Of a stretch of 64,000 nt of DNA, positions 8,018-21,510 are shown piece after piece. Positions within the stretch are counted from its first letter, which is position 1; every line of letters begins with the position of its first letter. Position numbers and translations under genes: made by a program. The stretch is from Halomonas campaniensis. GTDB lineage: Bacteria; Pseudomonadota; Gammaproteobacteria; Pseudomonadales; Halomonadaceae. Under the pieces are notes generated by a model, which had not been told where the DNA came from, did not search any database, and saw nothing but the letters and a program-made list of their open reading frames with translations. Location: positions 62,001 through 126,000 of the forward strand of contig NZ_JACHZF010000007.1 of NCBI RefSeq assembly GCF_014193375.1, written 5' to 3'.

Positions 8018-8043
8018 AGAAAGCCGCCCGAGGGCGGCTTTCT
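8018..8043 (-). terminator. Terminator after gltA
   Basis: A 12-bp inverted repeat, AGAAAGCCGCCC with GGGCGGCTTTCT, lies 35 bp beyond the gltA stop. The A and T ends make it work in either direction. Confidence 0.8.
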
Positions 8044-8077
8044 GGTGACGCTGGCGGCAGTGCCGCGACCTGCCGAC

Positions 8078-9361
<1,284 letters not shown>

Positions 9362-9450
9362 GGAGGCCTCCTCTCGAGTTCGTGATAAGGGCGATAAGTT
9401 GTTATTTCGCGGTGCGTGTTCACCTGGAACGCCGGCGAAAAGGTTCGCCT

Positions 9451-9478
9451 ACTATAGAAGCGTTCCAGCGATTGTCAA
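9451..9478 (-). promoter_or_regulatory. gltA promoter
   Basis: Reading leftward, a perfect -35 TTGACA (9473-9478) and a -10 TATAGT (9451-9456) are separated by 16 bp. The -10 is about 90 bp before the gltA start, leaving a leader of roughly 80 nt. Confidence 0.75.
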
Positions 9479-9650
9479 TTAGCCCATGGCGACCCGCATG
9501 CTATACGAAATGTTCTATGATGAATAAGTGTCGTACAATAAATGGTGCTATGCACCATCGTGCCGCGCGCGGGCGGCGGGTGGCCGTGCCGACGGGCGGG
9601 AGACCGCCTCCGACGGCTTTGCACCATGGTCTAGTCCGGGCTCCGGTCAT

Positions 9651-9679
9651 TTGTCATGGGGCGGCCATGTCCCTATAAT
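9651..9679 (+). promoter_or_regulatory. sdhCDAB promoter
   Basis: A TTGTCA -35 (9651-9656) and a perfect TATAAT -10 (9674-9679) are separated by 17 bp. It is the only strong sigma70-like pair upstream of sdhC and could drive the whole sdh-suc cluster. Confidence 0.75.
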
Positions 9680-9812
9680 CCACCCCGCGCGACTGGCAGG
9701 AAAAGGCGGTCTTGCTGTCAAACGGCAAGTGCCGATCCTTCCCGAAACCACCGCCCGCTCGGGCCATGCCCGACCTGTCGTAGAGCGGGCCATAGAGAGT
9801 GTGTAGAGAGCC

Positions 9813-10190
9813 GTGAATAGCAAACGACCCGTAAACCTGGATCTGTCCACGATACAGTTTCCACTCCCCGCCCTGACCTCCATCACCCACCGCATCACCG
9901 GCGTGATCCTGTTCGTCGGCCTGATCTTCGCCTTCTGGGCGCTCAGCAAGTCGCTGTCGTCGCCGGCCGGCTTCGCCGCGGTCAGTGATGCGCTGGCCAA
10001 CAACTTCCTGGCCAAGCTGATCGCCTGGGGCCTGCTGTCGGCGCTGGCCTTCCACTTTGTGGCCGGCATCAAGCACCTGCTGATGGATGCAGACATCGGT
10101 GTCACCCTCGAGGGCGGCGTCAAGAAGGCACAGATCACCGTGGTGGTGAGTGCGGTCCTGATCATTCTGGCGGGAGTCTGGGTATGGTAA
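9813..10190 (+). CDS. sdhC: Succinate dehydrogenase cytochrome b556 subunit
   Basis: A 125-residue membrane anchor with three hydrophobic helices. It has the conserved SITHRITGV segment near residue 25, which forms part of the ubiquinone site, and HFVAGIKHLLMD near 77-90, which holds the haem-b His. It anchors SdhAB to the inner membrane and passes electrons to ubiquinone. The start is GTG at 9813; no nearby in-frame ATG exists and the first residues align with family N-termini. It overlaps sdhD by 7 bp, indicating translational coupling. Confidence 0.93.
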   Translation: MNSKRPVNLDLSTIQFPLPALTSITHRITGVILFVGLIFAFWALSKSLSSPAGFAAVSDALANNFLAKLIAWGLLSALAFHFVAGIKHLLMDADIGVTLEGGVKKAQITVVVSAVLIILAGVWVW

Positions 10191-10531
10191 CCAACATCAC
10201 GAACCTCGGCCGCAGCGGCCTCTCCGACTGGCTGATCCAGCGCGTCTCGGCGGTCATCCTGGCGGTCTACACGCTCTTTATCGTTCTCTACCTGCTGTTC
10301 AATCCGGGTCTCGACTATGCCACCTGGAGCGGCCTGTTCGCCCAGACCTGGATGCGCATCTTCTCGCTGCTGGCCTTCGTGTCGCTGGCCGCCCACGCCT
10401 GGGTCGGGCTGTGGACCGTGACCACCGACTACCTCAAGCCGACCGGCATCCGCGTCGGCGCCCAGACCGTCATCATCCTGGCCATCTTCGTGTTCCTGGT
10501 CTGGGGCATTCAGATTCTGTGGGGAGCCTGA
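10184..10531 (+). CDS. sdhD: Succinate dehydrogenase membrane anchor subunit
   Basis: A 115-residue partner of SdhC with three membrane helices (about residues 20-40, 60-78 and 92-113). The SAVILAVYTLF segment and AHAWVGLWTVTTDYLKP near residues 67-85 carry the quinone-site and haem-contact residues typical of SdhD. It starts inside the end of sdhC and ends 3 bp before sdhA, in the standard C-D-A-B order. Confidence 0.93.
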   Translation: MVTNITNLGRSGLSDWLIQRVSAVILAVYTLFIVLYLLFNPGLDYATWSGLFAQTWMRIFSLLAFVSLAAHAWVGLWTVTTDYLKPTGIRVGAQTVIILAIFVFLVWGIQILWGA

Positions 10532-10534
10532 TAC

Positions 10535-12307
10535 ATGTCCAACCTGCGTAGCCTTTCCTTCGACGCCATCATCATCGGCGGTGGCGGTGCCGGCCTGCGG
10601 GCCGCCCTGGAGCTGGCCAAGTCCGGCAAGAAGACCGCCGTGCTCTCCAAGGTCTTCCCGACCCGCTCCCATACCGTTTCCGCCCAGGGCGGCATCACCT
10701 GTGCCATCGCCTCGGCCGACCCCAACGACGACTGGCGCTGGCACATGTACGACACCGTCAAGGGCGGCGACTATATCGCCGACCAGGACGCGGCCGAGTA
10801 CATGTGCTCCGAGGGCCCCAAGGCGGTGTTCGAGCTCGAGCACATGGGCCTGCCGTTCTCCCGCTTCGACAACGGCCGCATCTACCAGCGCCCGTTCGGC
10901 GGCCAGTCCAAGGACTTCGGTGCCGGCGGCCAGGCGGCCCGCACCTGCGCGGCGGCCGACCGCACCGGTCATGCCCTGCTGCACACCCTCTATCAGAACA
11001 ATCTGAAGAACAACACCACCTTCCTCAACGAGTGGTATGCGGTTGACCTGGTCAAGAACGCCAACGGCGACGTGGTGGGCTGCATCGCCATGGACATCGA
11101 GACCGGCGAAGTGGTGCACGTCAAGTCCAAGGCCACCGTGCTGGCCACCGGCGGCGCCGGTCGCATCTACGCCTCCACCACCAACGCCCTGATCAATACC
11201 GGCGATGGCATCGGCATGGCGCTGCGCGCCGGCTTCCCGATGCAGGACATGGAGATGTGGCAGTTCCACCCGACCGGCATCTACGGCGCGGGCACCCTGG
11301 TGACCGAGGGCTGCCGTGGCGAGGGTGGCTACCTGATCAACAAGGATGGCGAGCGCTTCATGGAGCGCTATGCGCCCAACGCCAAGGACCTGGCCGGCCG
11401 CGACGTGGTCGCGCGCTCCATGGTCATGGAGATCCTCGAGGGCCGCGGCTGCGGCGAGAACGGTGACCACGTGTTCCTCAAGCTGGACCACCTGGGCGAG
11501 GAAGTGCTCGGCAAGCGCCTGCCCGGCATCGTCGAGCTCTCCAAGACCTTCGCCCACGTGGACCCGGCCAAGGAGCCGATCCCGGTGGTGCCGACCTGCC
11601 ACTACATGATGGGCGGGATCCCCACCAACGTGCATGGCCAGGCGATCATGCAGGACGCCGACGGCAACGACCAGATCATCAACGGCCTGTTCGCCTGCGG
11701 CGAGGCGGCCTGCGTGTCGGTGCACGGCGCCAACCGCCTGGGCGGCAACTCGCTGCTCGACCTGGTGGTCTTCGGCCGCGCGGCCGGCATGTTCATCGAG
11801 GGTGCGCTCAACGAGGGCATCGAATACCTCGACGCCTCCGAGTCCGACGTCGAGTCGGCCATGAAGCGCATGACCCGCTGGAACGAGTCCGAGGGCGGCG
11901 AGACCGTGCCGGAGCTCAAGCGCGAGCTGCAGGGCATCATGCAGAACTCCTTCGGCGTGTTCCGCGAGGAGGAGAACATGCAGAAGGGCGTCAAGCAGCT
12001 GGCCGAGCTGCGCGAGCGCATCGCCAAGGCTCACCTGCCGGACAAGTCCAACGCCTTCAACACCGCCCGTGTCGAGGCGCTGGAGCTCGACAACCTGATG
12101 GAAGTGGCCGAGGCAACCGCTATCGCCGCCCTGGAGCGCAAGGAGAGCCGTGGCGCCCATTCCCGCTACGACTATCCGGACCGTGACGACGTCAACTGGC
12201 TGAAGCACTCGCTCTACTTCCCGGCCGAGAAGAAGCTCGGCAAGCGCGATGTCAACTTCGCGCCCAAGACCGTCGACACCTTCGAGCCGAAAGTCCGCAC
12301 CTACTAA
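10535..12307 (+). CDS. sdhA: Succinate dehydrogenase flavoprotein subunit
   Basis: A 590-residue flavoprotein that oxidises succinate to fumarate. It has the FAD-binding [11 protein letters not shown] near residue 15, the covalent FAD-His in [10 protein letters not shown] near 43, and the catalytic Arg region [13 protein letters not shown] near 395. Length matches the E. coli protein (588). It lies between sdhD and sdhB with short gaps, and joins SdhB on the cytoplasmic face of the membrane. Confidence 0.97.
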   Translation: MSNLRSLSFDAIIIGGGGAGLRAALELAKSGKKTAVLSKVFPTRSHTVSAQGGITCAIASADPNDDWRWHMYDTVKGGDYIADQDAAEYMCSEGPKAVFELEHMGLPFSRFDNGRIYQRPFGGQSKDFGAGGQAARTCAAADRTGHALLHTLYQNNLKNNTTFLNEWYAVDLVKNANGDVVGCIAMDIETGEVVHVKSKATVLATGGAGRIYASTTNALINTGDGIGMALRAGFPMQDMEMWQFHPTGIYGAGTLVTEGCRGEGGYLINKDGERFMERYAPNAKDLAGRDVVARSMVMEILEGRGCGENGDHVFLKLDHLGEEVLGKRLPGIVELSKTFAHVDPAKEPIPVVPTCHYMMGGIPTNVHGQAIMQDADGNDQIINGLFACGEAACVSVHGANRLGGNSLLDLVVFGRAAGMFIEGALNEGIEYLDASESDVESAMKRMTRWNESEGGETVPELKRELQGIMQNSFGVFREEENMQKGVKQLAELRERIAKAHLPDKSNAFNTARVEALELDNLMEVAEATAIAALERKESRGAHSRYDYPDRDDVNWLKHSLYFPAEKKLGKRDVNFAPKTVDTFEPKVRTY

Positions 12308-12333
12308 TTCAGCCAATACGAGGGTGAGCCACG

Positions 12334-13038
12334 ATGCTTCAGGTATCCATCTACCGCTACAACCCGGAGACCGACTCCGCGCCCTACATGCAGGAGTTCC
12401 AGGTCGACACCCAGGGCCGTGACATCATGGTCCTCGACGTCCTGCACATGATGAAGGAGCAGGACAACGGCCTGGCCTACCGCCGCAGCTGCCGCGAGGG
12501 CGTGTGTGGCTCCGACGGCATGAACATGAACGGCAAGAACGGCCTGGCCTGCATCACCCCGCTCTCCGAGGTGGTGAAGAACGGCAAGCTGGTGCTGCGC
12601 CCGCTGCCGGGCCTGCCGGTCATCCGCGACCTGGTGGTCGACATGGGGCTGTTCTACAAGCAGTACGAGCGCATCCAGCCGTACCTGCAGAACGACACCC
12701 CGGCGCCGGCCATCGAGCGCCTGCAGTCGCCGGAAGATCGCGACAAGCTCGACGGCCTCTACGAGTGCATCCTGTGCGCCTGCTGCTCCACCTCCTGCCC
12801 GTCGTTCTGGTGGAATCCGGACAAGTTCGTCGGCCCGGCCGGCCTGCTGCAGTCCTACCGCTTCCTGGCCGACTCCCGCGACGAGGCCACCCGCGAGCGC
12901 CTGGCCGAGCTGGAGGACCCGTTCTCCGTGTTCCGCTGCCGCGGCATCATGAACTGCGTCGCGGTCTGTCCCAAGGGGCTCAACCCGACCCGCGCGATCG
13001 GCAAGATCCGCGAAATGCTGCTGGCCAATGCCACTTAA
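12334..13038 (+). CDS. sdhB: Succinate dehydrogenase iron-sulfur subunit
   Basis: A 234-residue electron-transfer subunit. Three cluster-binding motifs appear in order: CREGVCGSDG for 2Fe-2S near residue 54, CILCACCSTSCPS for 4Fe-4S near 148, and CRGIMNCVAVCPKG for 3Fe-4S near 203. It carries electrons from the flavin of SdhA to quinone in SdhCD. It is the last sdh gene; a 252-bp gap with two hairpins separates it from sucA. Confidence 0.97.
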   Translation: MLQVSIYRYNPETDSAPYMQEFQVDTQGRDIMVLDVLHMMKEQDNGLAYRRSCREGVCGSDGMNMNGKNGLACITPLSEVVKNGKLVLRPLPGLPVIRDLVVDMGLFYKQYERIQPYLQNDTPAPAIERLQSPEDRDKLDGLYECILCACCSTSCPSFWWNPDKFVGPAGLLQSYRFLADSRDEATRERLAELEDPFSVFRCRGIMNCVAVCPKGLNPTRAIGKIREMLLANAT

Positions 13039-13075
13039 ATCGTGGCCCGTGGCTTGTTATCATGGGCCGCGGATT

Positions 13076-13151
13076 CCGGCTGCGACGCCTTGTCGCGGCC
13101 GGAGGATGGCACAGTAGTGTCAGGAGCCGGTGCCTTGGGCACCGGCTCCTG
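13076..13151 (+). repeat. Twin hairpins between sdhB and sucA
   Basis: Two stem-loops stand in tandem. The first pairs CCGGCTGCGAC (13076-13086) with GTCGCGGCCGG (13092-13102) and has one G:T pair. The second pairs CAGGAGCCGGTGCC (13121-13134) with GGCACCGGCTCCTG (13138-13151). Neither is followed by a T-run, so they fit mRNA end-protection or processing better than a full terminator. Confidence 0.65.
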
Positions 13152-13290
13152 AGCATCGAATTCAAGGCTTTCGGCCGCGTGCCGTGAGCGCCGGAAAGCG
13201 AGATGCCCCGCCGGCAGGGCACCACCGATGTCGCCGCGCCCGCGTCGCGGTGACGCCGATACCACCCCATCAGTGCAGGGTGACCGAGAG

Positions 13291-16125
13291 ATGCAACAAG
13301 GCATAATGGAGTTGATGTGGCGCTCCTCCCACGTCAGTGGCGGCAATGCCCACTATGTGGAAGCGCTCTACGAGCAGTACCTCGATGATCCCGATGCTGT
13401 CCCCGGCGAGTGGCGCACGTATTTCGACCAGTTGCCGCGCCCCGAAGGCAGCGCCTCCCATGACGTTCCGCTTGCCCCGATCCGTGACCAGTTCTATCAG
13501 CTGGGCCGCGCCCGTCGCACCAGCGTGGCAGCCGCCGCCTCGGACAGCGACGAGAGCCGCAAGCAGGTCAAGGTCCTCCAGCTGATCAACGCCTACCGCT
13601 TCCGCGGCCACCAGAAGGCGAACATCGACCCCCTGGGCCTGCGCAGCCCGACGCCCGTCCCCGACCTCGACCTCTCCTTCCACCAGCTGTCGAAGAGCGA
13701 CCTCGACACCGAGTTCCAGACCGGCTCCTTCTTCCTGGGCCTGGACCGCGCGCCGCTGAAGGATATCGTCTCGGCGCTGGATCAGACCTACTGCCGCTCC
13801 ATCGGCTGCGAGATCATGCACATCGTCGACACCGAGGAGAAGCGCTGGCTGCAGCAGCGCTTCGAGTCGGTGCGCAGTGCGCCGACGTTCAGCCCCGAGG
13901 TGCGCAGGCACGTGCTCGAGCGGCTGACCGCCGCCGAGGGCCTCGAGAACTACCTGGCCTCCAAGTACCCGGGCACCAAGCGCTTCGGCCTGGAGGGCGG
14001 CGAGGCCTTCATCCCGATGATGGACGAGCTGATCCAGCGTGCCGGCGGCTACGGCACCAAGGAAGTGGTGATCGGCATGGCCCACCGCGGCCGCCTCAAC
14101 CTGCTGGTCAACATCCTCGGCAAGAACCCCGGCGAGCTGATCGACGAGTTCGACGGCAAGAAGGTCATCGAGCGCGGCTCCGGCGACGTGAAGTACCACC
14201 AGGGCTTCAGCTCCAACGTCATGTCGCCGGGCGGCGAGGTGCACCTGGCGCTGTCGTTCAACCCCTCCCACCTGGAGATCGTCGCTCCCGTGGTCGAGGG
14301 CTCGGTGCGCGCCCGCCAGGATCGCCGTGACGACCCGGTCGGTGACAAGGTACTGCCGATCAACGTCCACGGCGATGCGGCCTTCGCCGGCCAGGGCGTG
14401 GTCATGGAGACCTTCCAGATGTCCCAGACCCGCGCCTACAAGACCGGCGGCACGGTGCACATCGTCATCAACAACCAGGTGGGCTTCACTACCTCCCACC
14501 CGCAGGATGCGCGCTCCACCGAGTACTGCACGGACATCGCCAAGATGGTCCAGGCGCCGATCTTCCACGTCAACGGCGACGACGCCGACGCGGTGCTGCA
14601 CGCCACCCAGGTGGCGCTGGACTACCGCCAGCAGTTCAAGAAGGACGTGGTGATCGACCTGGTCTGCTACCGCCGTCGCGGCCACAACGAGGCCGACGAG
14701 CCGTCCGGCACCCAGCCGCTGATGTACCAGAAGATCCGCGAGCAGAAGACCGCCCGCGAGCTCTACGCGGCGCGCCTGGTCGGCGAGGGCGTGATCAGCG
14801 AAGAGGACGCCAAGGCGCTGATCGAGACCTATCGCGAGGACCTGATCGCCGGCAACCACGTGGCCAACGCCCTGGTGCAGGAGCCCAACACCTCGCTGTT
14901 CGTCGACTGGAAGCCCTACCTGGGCCACGAGTGGGTCGGCTACACCGACACCAGCTTCGACATGAAGCGCCTGCAGCAGCTGGCCGCCAGGATGTGCGAG
15001 ATCCCCGACGGTATCACCGTGCAGCGCCAGGTGGCCAAGATCTACGAGGATCGCCGCAAGATGCAGGCCGGCGGCATGGCGCTGAACTGGGGCTTCGCCG
15101 AGACCCTGGCCTACGCCACCCTGCTCGACGAGGGCCACCCGGTGCGCATCACCGGCCAGGACGTCGGCCGCGGCACCTTCTCCCACCGCCATGCGGTGAT
15201 CCACAACCAGAAGGATGGCTCCAGCTACGTGCCGCTGCAGCACATGGCCGACGGCCAGCCGTGCTTCACCATCCACGACTCCTACCTCTCCGAGGAGGCG
15301 GTGCTGGCGTTCGAGTATGGCTATGCCACCACGGCGCCCAACGACCTGGTGATCTGGGAGGCCCAGTTCGGCGACTTCTTCAACGGCGCCCAGGTGGTGG
15401 TGGACCAGTTCATCTCCTCCGGCGAGACCAAGTGGGGACGGCTGTGCGGCCTGACCATGCTGCTGCCCCACGGCTACGAGGGGCAGGGGCCCGAGCACTC
15501 CTCGGCCCGCCTGGAACGCTTCCTGCAGCTGTGCGCCGAGCACAACATGCAGGTCTGCGTGCCGACCACCCCGGCTCAGATCTTCCACCTGCTGCGCCGC
15601 CAGGTGATCCGCAAGCTGAGAAAGCCGCTGGTGGTGATGTCGCCCAAGAGCCTGCTGCGCCACAAGGAGGCGACCTCGACCCTCGACGAGCTGGCCAACG
15701 GCCACTTCCAGATGGTGCTGTCCGACCAGGGCAACCTCGAGGCCGAGAAGGTCGAGCGCATCATCCTGTGTGCCGGCAAGGTCTACTACGACCTGGCCGC
15801 CTGGCGGGCCGAGAACGGGCGTGACGACGTGGCCATCCTGCGCCTGGAGCAGCTCTACCCCTTCCCCAAGGAGGAGCTCTTCGAGGCGATCCAGGCCTAC
15901 ACCAACGTCACCGACGTGGTGTGGTGCCAGGAGGAGCCGCTCAACCAGGGGGCCTGGTACCCGAGCCAGCATCACATGCGTGCGGTAGCCGACATGCTGC
16001 GCGACGGCATGGGGGGCAAGCTCAAGTTCGCCGGTCGCCCGGCATCGGCAGCACCCGCGGCGGGCTACATGTCCGTGCACACCGAACAGCAGCGCCAGCT
16101 GGTGGAAGACGCCTTCAATCTCTGA
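13291..16125 (+). CDS. sucA: 2-oxoglutarate dehydrogenase E1 component
   Basis: A 944-residue thiamine-diphosphate enzyme that decarboxylates 2-oxoglutarate and passes the succinyl group to the lipoyl arm of SucB. The N-terminal E2-binding segment (ELMWRSSHVSGGNAHYVEAL) is present. The cofactor region shows MAHRGRLNLL near 265 and HGDAAFAGQGVV near 365. The C-terminal transketolase-like half has the acetyl-CoA/AMP site region. Length fits E. coli (933). The start at 13291 gives the conserved family N-terminus; the in-frame upstream extension is basic and not conserved. It is 39 bp from sucB. Confidence 0.96.
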   Translation: MQQGIMELMWRSSHVSGGNAHYVEALYEQYLDDPDAVPGEWRTYFDQLPRPEGSASHDVPLAPIRDQFYQLGRARRTSVAAAASDSDESRKQVKVLQLINAYRFRGHQKANIDPLGLRSPTPVPDLDLSFHQLSKSDLDTEFQTGSFFLGLDRAPLKDIVSALDQTYCRSIGCEIMHIVDTEEKRWLQQRFESVRSAPTFSPEVRRHVLERLTAAEGLENYLASKYPGTKRFGLEGGEAFIPMMDELIQRAGGYGTKEVVIGMAHRGRLNLLVNILGKNPGELIDEFDGKKVIERGSGDVKYHQGFSSNVMSPGGEVHLALSFNPSHLEIVAPVVEGSVRARQDRRDDPVGDKVLPINVHGDAAFAGQGVVMETFQMSQTRAYKTGGTVHIVINNQVGFTTSHPQDARSTEYCTDIAKMVQAPIFHVNGDDADAVLHATQVALDYRQQFKKDVVIDLVCYRRRGHNEADEPSGTQPLMYQKIREQKTARELYAARLVGEGVISEEDAKALIETYREDLIAGNHVANALVQEPNTSLFVDWKPYLGHEWVGYTDTSFDMKRLQQLAARMCEIPDGITVQRQVAKIYEDRRKMQAGGMALNWGFAETLAYATLLDEGHPVRITGQDVGRGTFSHRHAVIHNQKDGSSYVPLQHMADGQPCFTIHDSYLSEEAVLAFEYGYATTAPNDLVIWEAQFGDFFNGAQVVVDQFISSGETKWGRLCGLTMLLPHGYEGQGPEHSSARLERFLQLCAEHNMQVCVPTTPAQIFHLLRRQVIRKLRKPLVVMSPKSLLRHKEATSTLDELANGHFQMVLSDQGNLEAEKVERIILCAGKVYYDLAAWRAENGRDDVAILRLEQLYPFPKEELFEAIQAYTNVTDVVWCQEEPLNQGAWYPSQHHMRAVADMLRDGMGGKLKFAGRPASAAPAAGYMSVHTEQQRQLVEDAFNL

Positions 16126-16164
16126 GGCGCCCACCGGGACGAGAGAACAGACAAGGGAAACGAC

Positions 16165-17745
16165 ATGGCTACCGAGATCAAGGCACCCACCTTTCCGGAA
16201 TCCGTTGCCGAGGGCAGCGTCGCCGCCTGGCACAAGAAGCCGGGTGACAGCGTCGAGCGCGACGAGCTGATCGTCGAGATCGAGACCGACAAGGTGGTCC
16301 TCGAGGTGCTGGCGCCGGAAGCCGGCACCCTCTCCGAGGTGCTCGCCGAGGAGGGCGACACCGTCGAGTCGGAGCAGGTGCTGGGCCGGATCGGGGAAGG
16401 CAAGGCCCAGGGCGGCGACAAGCCGAAGAGCGAGAAGGCCGACGCCAAGGCCGAGTCGAAGAGCGACGCCAAGGCCGAGTCGAAGGGCGACGCCGAGGCC
16501 GAGAAGAAGGCCTCGGGTGGCGGCAAGCAGCACGAGGTGAAGGCGCCGACCTTCCCCGAGTCCATCCAGGAAGGCACCGTCGCCAGCTGGAACAAGCAGG
16601 TCGGTGAAGCCGTCAAGCGCGACGAGGTGCTGGCCGAGATCGAGACCGACAAGGTGGTGCTCGAGGTCGTGGCACCGGCCGACGGGGCGCTTGCCGAGAT
16701 CAAGGCCGAGGAGGGCAGCCAGGTCGAGTCCGAGGCGGTGCTGGCGATCTTCACCGAGGGCGCCGGCGGCGAGGCCGACACCTCCGCCGACGAGGCCCCG
16801 GCCGCTTCCGCCGACGACGGCGCCAGCGACGAGAAGGTGGGCGACAAGATCCTCGCCCCCGCTGCGCGCAAGCTGGTCGCCGAGCACGACCTCGACGTCA
16901 GCCGCATCGAAGGCACCGGCAAGGGTGGCCGCATCCTCAAGGAGGACGTGCAGAAGGCCGTGAAGGAAGGCACCGCGAAGAAGGCGGCCAAGCCGGCCGG
17001 TGGTGCCGCCAAGGCCGCCGCGGCGGCACCGGCCGTCGAGGGCGAGCGCCCCGAGAAGCGCGTGCCGATGAGCCGCCTGCGCCAGACCATCGCCAAGCGC
17101 CTGGTCCAGGCCCAGCAGACCGCCGCCATGCTGACCACCTACAACGAGGTGGACATGGGCGCGGTGATGGACCTGCGTTCCCAGTACAAGGACGCCTTCC
17201 TCAAGGCCCACGACACCAAGCTCGGCTTCATGGGCTTCTTCGTCAAGGCGGCCTCCGAGGCGCTCAAGCGCTTCCCGGACGTCAACGCCTCCATCGACGG
17301 CACCGACATCGTCTACCACGGCTACCAGGACATCGGCGTGGCGGTCTCCACCGACCGCGGCCTGGTGGTCCCGGTGCTGCGCGACACCGACAGCATGAAG
17401 ATCGCCGATGTGGAGAAGGGCATCGTCGACTTCGGCAAGCGCGCCCGTGACGGCAAGCTCGGCATCGACGAGATGCAGGGTGGCACCTTCACCATCACCA
17501 ACGGCGGCATCTTCGGCTCGCTGATGTCCACGCCGATCCTCAATCCGCCGCAGACCGCCATCCTGGGCATGCACAAGATCCAGGAGCGTCCCATGGCGGT
17601 GAACGGCAAGGTCGAGATCCGCCCGATGATGTACCTGGCGCTCTCCTACGACCACCGCATGATCGACGGCAAGGACGCGGTGCAGTTCCTGGTCACCATC
17701 AAGGAGCTGCTCGAGGATCCGTCACGTCTGCTGCTGGACATCTGA
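16165..17745 (+). CDS. sucB: Dihydrolipoamide succinyltransferase (E2) with two lipoyl domains
   Basis: A 526-residue E2 core of the 2-oxoglutarate dehydrogenase complex. Most SucB proteins are about 400 residues with one lipoyl domain; here two are in tandem, at about residues 2-77 and 127-200, each with [11 protein letters not shown] carrying the lipoylated Lys. A repetitive Lys/Glu/Ala linker (about 80-120) joins them. The E1/E3-binding domain begins [16 protein letters not shown] near 230, and the catalytic domain ends with the active His in [13 protein letters not shown] near 495. Both lipoyl domains open with APTFPES, so an internal duplication is likely. Flanked by sucA and lpd. Confidence 0.95.
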   Translation: MATEIKAPTFPESVAEGSVAAWHKKPGDSVERDELIVEIETDKVVLEVLAPEAGTLSEVLAEEGDTVESEQVLGRIGEGKAQGGDKPKSEKADAKAESKSDAKAESKGDAEAEKKASGGGKQHEVKAPTFPESIQEGTVASWNKQVGEAVKRDEVLAEIETDKVVLEVVAPADGALAEIKAEEGSQVESEAVLAIFTEGAGGEADTSADEAPAASADDGASDEKVGDKILAPAARKLVAEHDLDVSRIEGTGKGGRILKEDVQKAVKEGTAKKAAKPAGGAAKAAAAAPAVEGERPEKRVPMSRLRQTIAKRLVQAQQTAAMLTTYNEVDMGAVMDLRSQYKDAFLKAHDTKLGFMGFFVKAASEALKRFPDVNASIDGTDIVYHGYQDIGVAVSTDRGLVVPVLRDTDSMKIADVEKGIVDFGKRARDGKLGIDEMQGGTFTITNGGIFGSLMSTPILNPPQTAILGMHKIQERPMAVNGKVEIRPMMYLALSYDHRMIDGKDAVQFLVTIKELLEDPSRLLLDI

Positions 17746-17756
17746 ACGGCCCGAGA

Positions 17757-17774
17757 CGCCGGAAGATCCCGGCG
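17757..17774 (+). repeat. Short hairpin between sucB and lpd
   Basis: CGCCGG and CCGGCG surround a 6-nt loop in the 64-bp gap. It is smaller than the hairpins at the other cluster junctions and has no T-run. Confidence 0.4.
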
Positions 17775-17782
17775 AAGCCTGA

Positions 17783-19249
<1,467 letters not shown>

Positions 19250-19257
19250 GACAAGAA

Positions 19258-19306
19258 GCGCCGCCCTGACGGGCGGCGCATCCCTTCCGGCCATGTACCG
19301 GAAGGG
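19258..19306 (+). repeat. Twin hairpins between lpd and sucC
   Basis: Stem one pairs GCGCCGCCC (19258-19266) with GGGCGGCGC (19271-19279). Stem two pairs CCCTTCCGG (19282-19290) with CCGGAAGGG (19298-19306). There is no T-run. The arrangement parallels the pair between sdhB and sucA. Confidence 0.65.
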
Positions 19307-19389
19307 GTCGGTGGTAGCCGTGTACGCCACGCCGCTCGGGCGTCGGCCCGGTTACCGTTCGAGTCACATGCAACCAATGGCATGAATCG

Positions 19390-20555
<1,166 letters not shown>

Positions 20556-20556
<1 letters not shown>

Positions 20557-21428
20557 TGAGTATCCTGATCGACAAGAACACCAAGGTCATCTGCCAGGGC
20601 TTCACCGGCGGCCAGGGGACCTTCCACTCCGAGCAGGCGATCGCCTACGGTACCCAGATGGTCGGCGGCGTGACCCCGGGCAAGGGCGGCCAGGAGCACC
20701 TGGGCCTGCCGGTGTTCAACACTGTCAAGGAAGCCGTCGAGAAGACCGGCGCCGAGGCCAGCGTGATCTACGTGCCGGCCCCGTTCTGCAAGGACTCCAT
20801 CCTCGAGGCCGCCAACGCCGGCATCAAGCTGATCGTCTGCATCACCGAGGGCATCCCCACCCTCGACATGCTCGACGTCAAGGTGAAGTGCGACGAGCTG
20901 GGTGTGCGCCTGATCGGCCCGAACTGCCCGGGCGTGATCACCCCCGGCGAGACCAAGATCGGCATCATGCCGGGCCACATCCACAAGCCGGGCAAGGTCG
21001 GTATCGTGTCGCGCTCCGGCACCCTGACCTATGAGGCGGTCAAGCAGACCACCGACCACGGCTTCGGCCAGTCCACCTGCGTGGGCATCGGCGGCGACCC
21101 GATCCCGGGCTCCAACTTCATCGACATCCTCGAGATGTTCGAGAAGGACCCGGCCACCGAGGCGATCGTGATGATCGGCGAGATCGGCGGCACCGCCGAG
21201 GAAGAGGCAGCGGCCTACATCAAGGCCAACGTCTCCAAGCCGGTGGTCTCCTACATTGCCGGCGTCACCGCCCCTCCGGGCAAGCGCATGGGCCACGCCG
21301 GTGCGATCATCTCCGGCGGCAAGGGCACCGCGGACGAGAAGTTCGCCGCCCTCGAGGACGCCGGCGTGAAGACCGTGCGTTCGCTGGCCGAGATCGGCGA
21401 CGCCCTGAAGGAAGTGACCGGCTGGTAA
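20556..21428 (+). CDS. sucD: Succinate--CoA ligase, alpha subunit
   Basis: A 290-residue CoA-binding subunit. The N-terminal Rossmann region has [16 protein letters not shown] near 14-29, and the phosphohistidine lies in [14 protein letters not shown] near residue 246-258. Length matches E. coli (289). It is the last gene of the sdh-suc cluster and is followed by a strong hairpin. Confidence 0.97.
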
Positions 21429-21458
21429 GCCGCTCCCTGCCGACAGGCGTGGAACCAC

Positions 21459-21488
21459 AGGACGGGCACCCCCAGGGGTGCCCGTCCT
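21459..21488. terminator. Bidirectional terminator between sucD and siaD
   Basis: AGGACGGGCACCCC pairs with GGGGTGCCCGTCCT, a 14-bp stem in the 82-bp gap between two convergent operons. T-tracts are weak on both sides, but its position at the junction supports termination in both directions. Confidence 0.7.
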
Positions 21489-21510
21489 GCATTTCGGGGC
21501 CCTTCAGGCC

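Larger units (their letters stand above)
9362..9812. promoter_or_regulatory. gltA-sdhC divergent control region
   Basis: These 451 bp contain no gene. They hold the leftward gltA promoter, an AT-rich centre around 9500-9550, and the rightward sdh promoter at 9651-9679. The sdh leader after that promoter is about 125 nt. No operator for a named regulator could be assigned by eye. Confidence 0.6.

Noticed and set aside
9647-12316. Long minus-strand open frame opposite sdhCDA
   Set aside because: Antisense shadow of the sdh genes with His/Gly/Val-rich composition and no domain.
13270-17655. A 1461-codon open frame opposite sucA and sucB
   Set aside because: Mirror of the codon pattern of the real genes; no motifs, and the plus-strand genes are certain.
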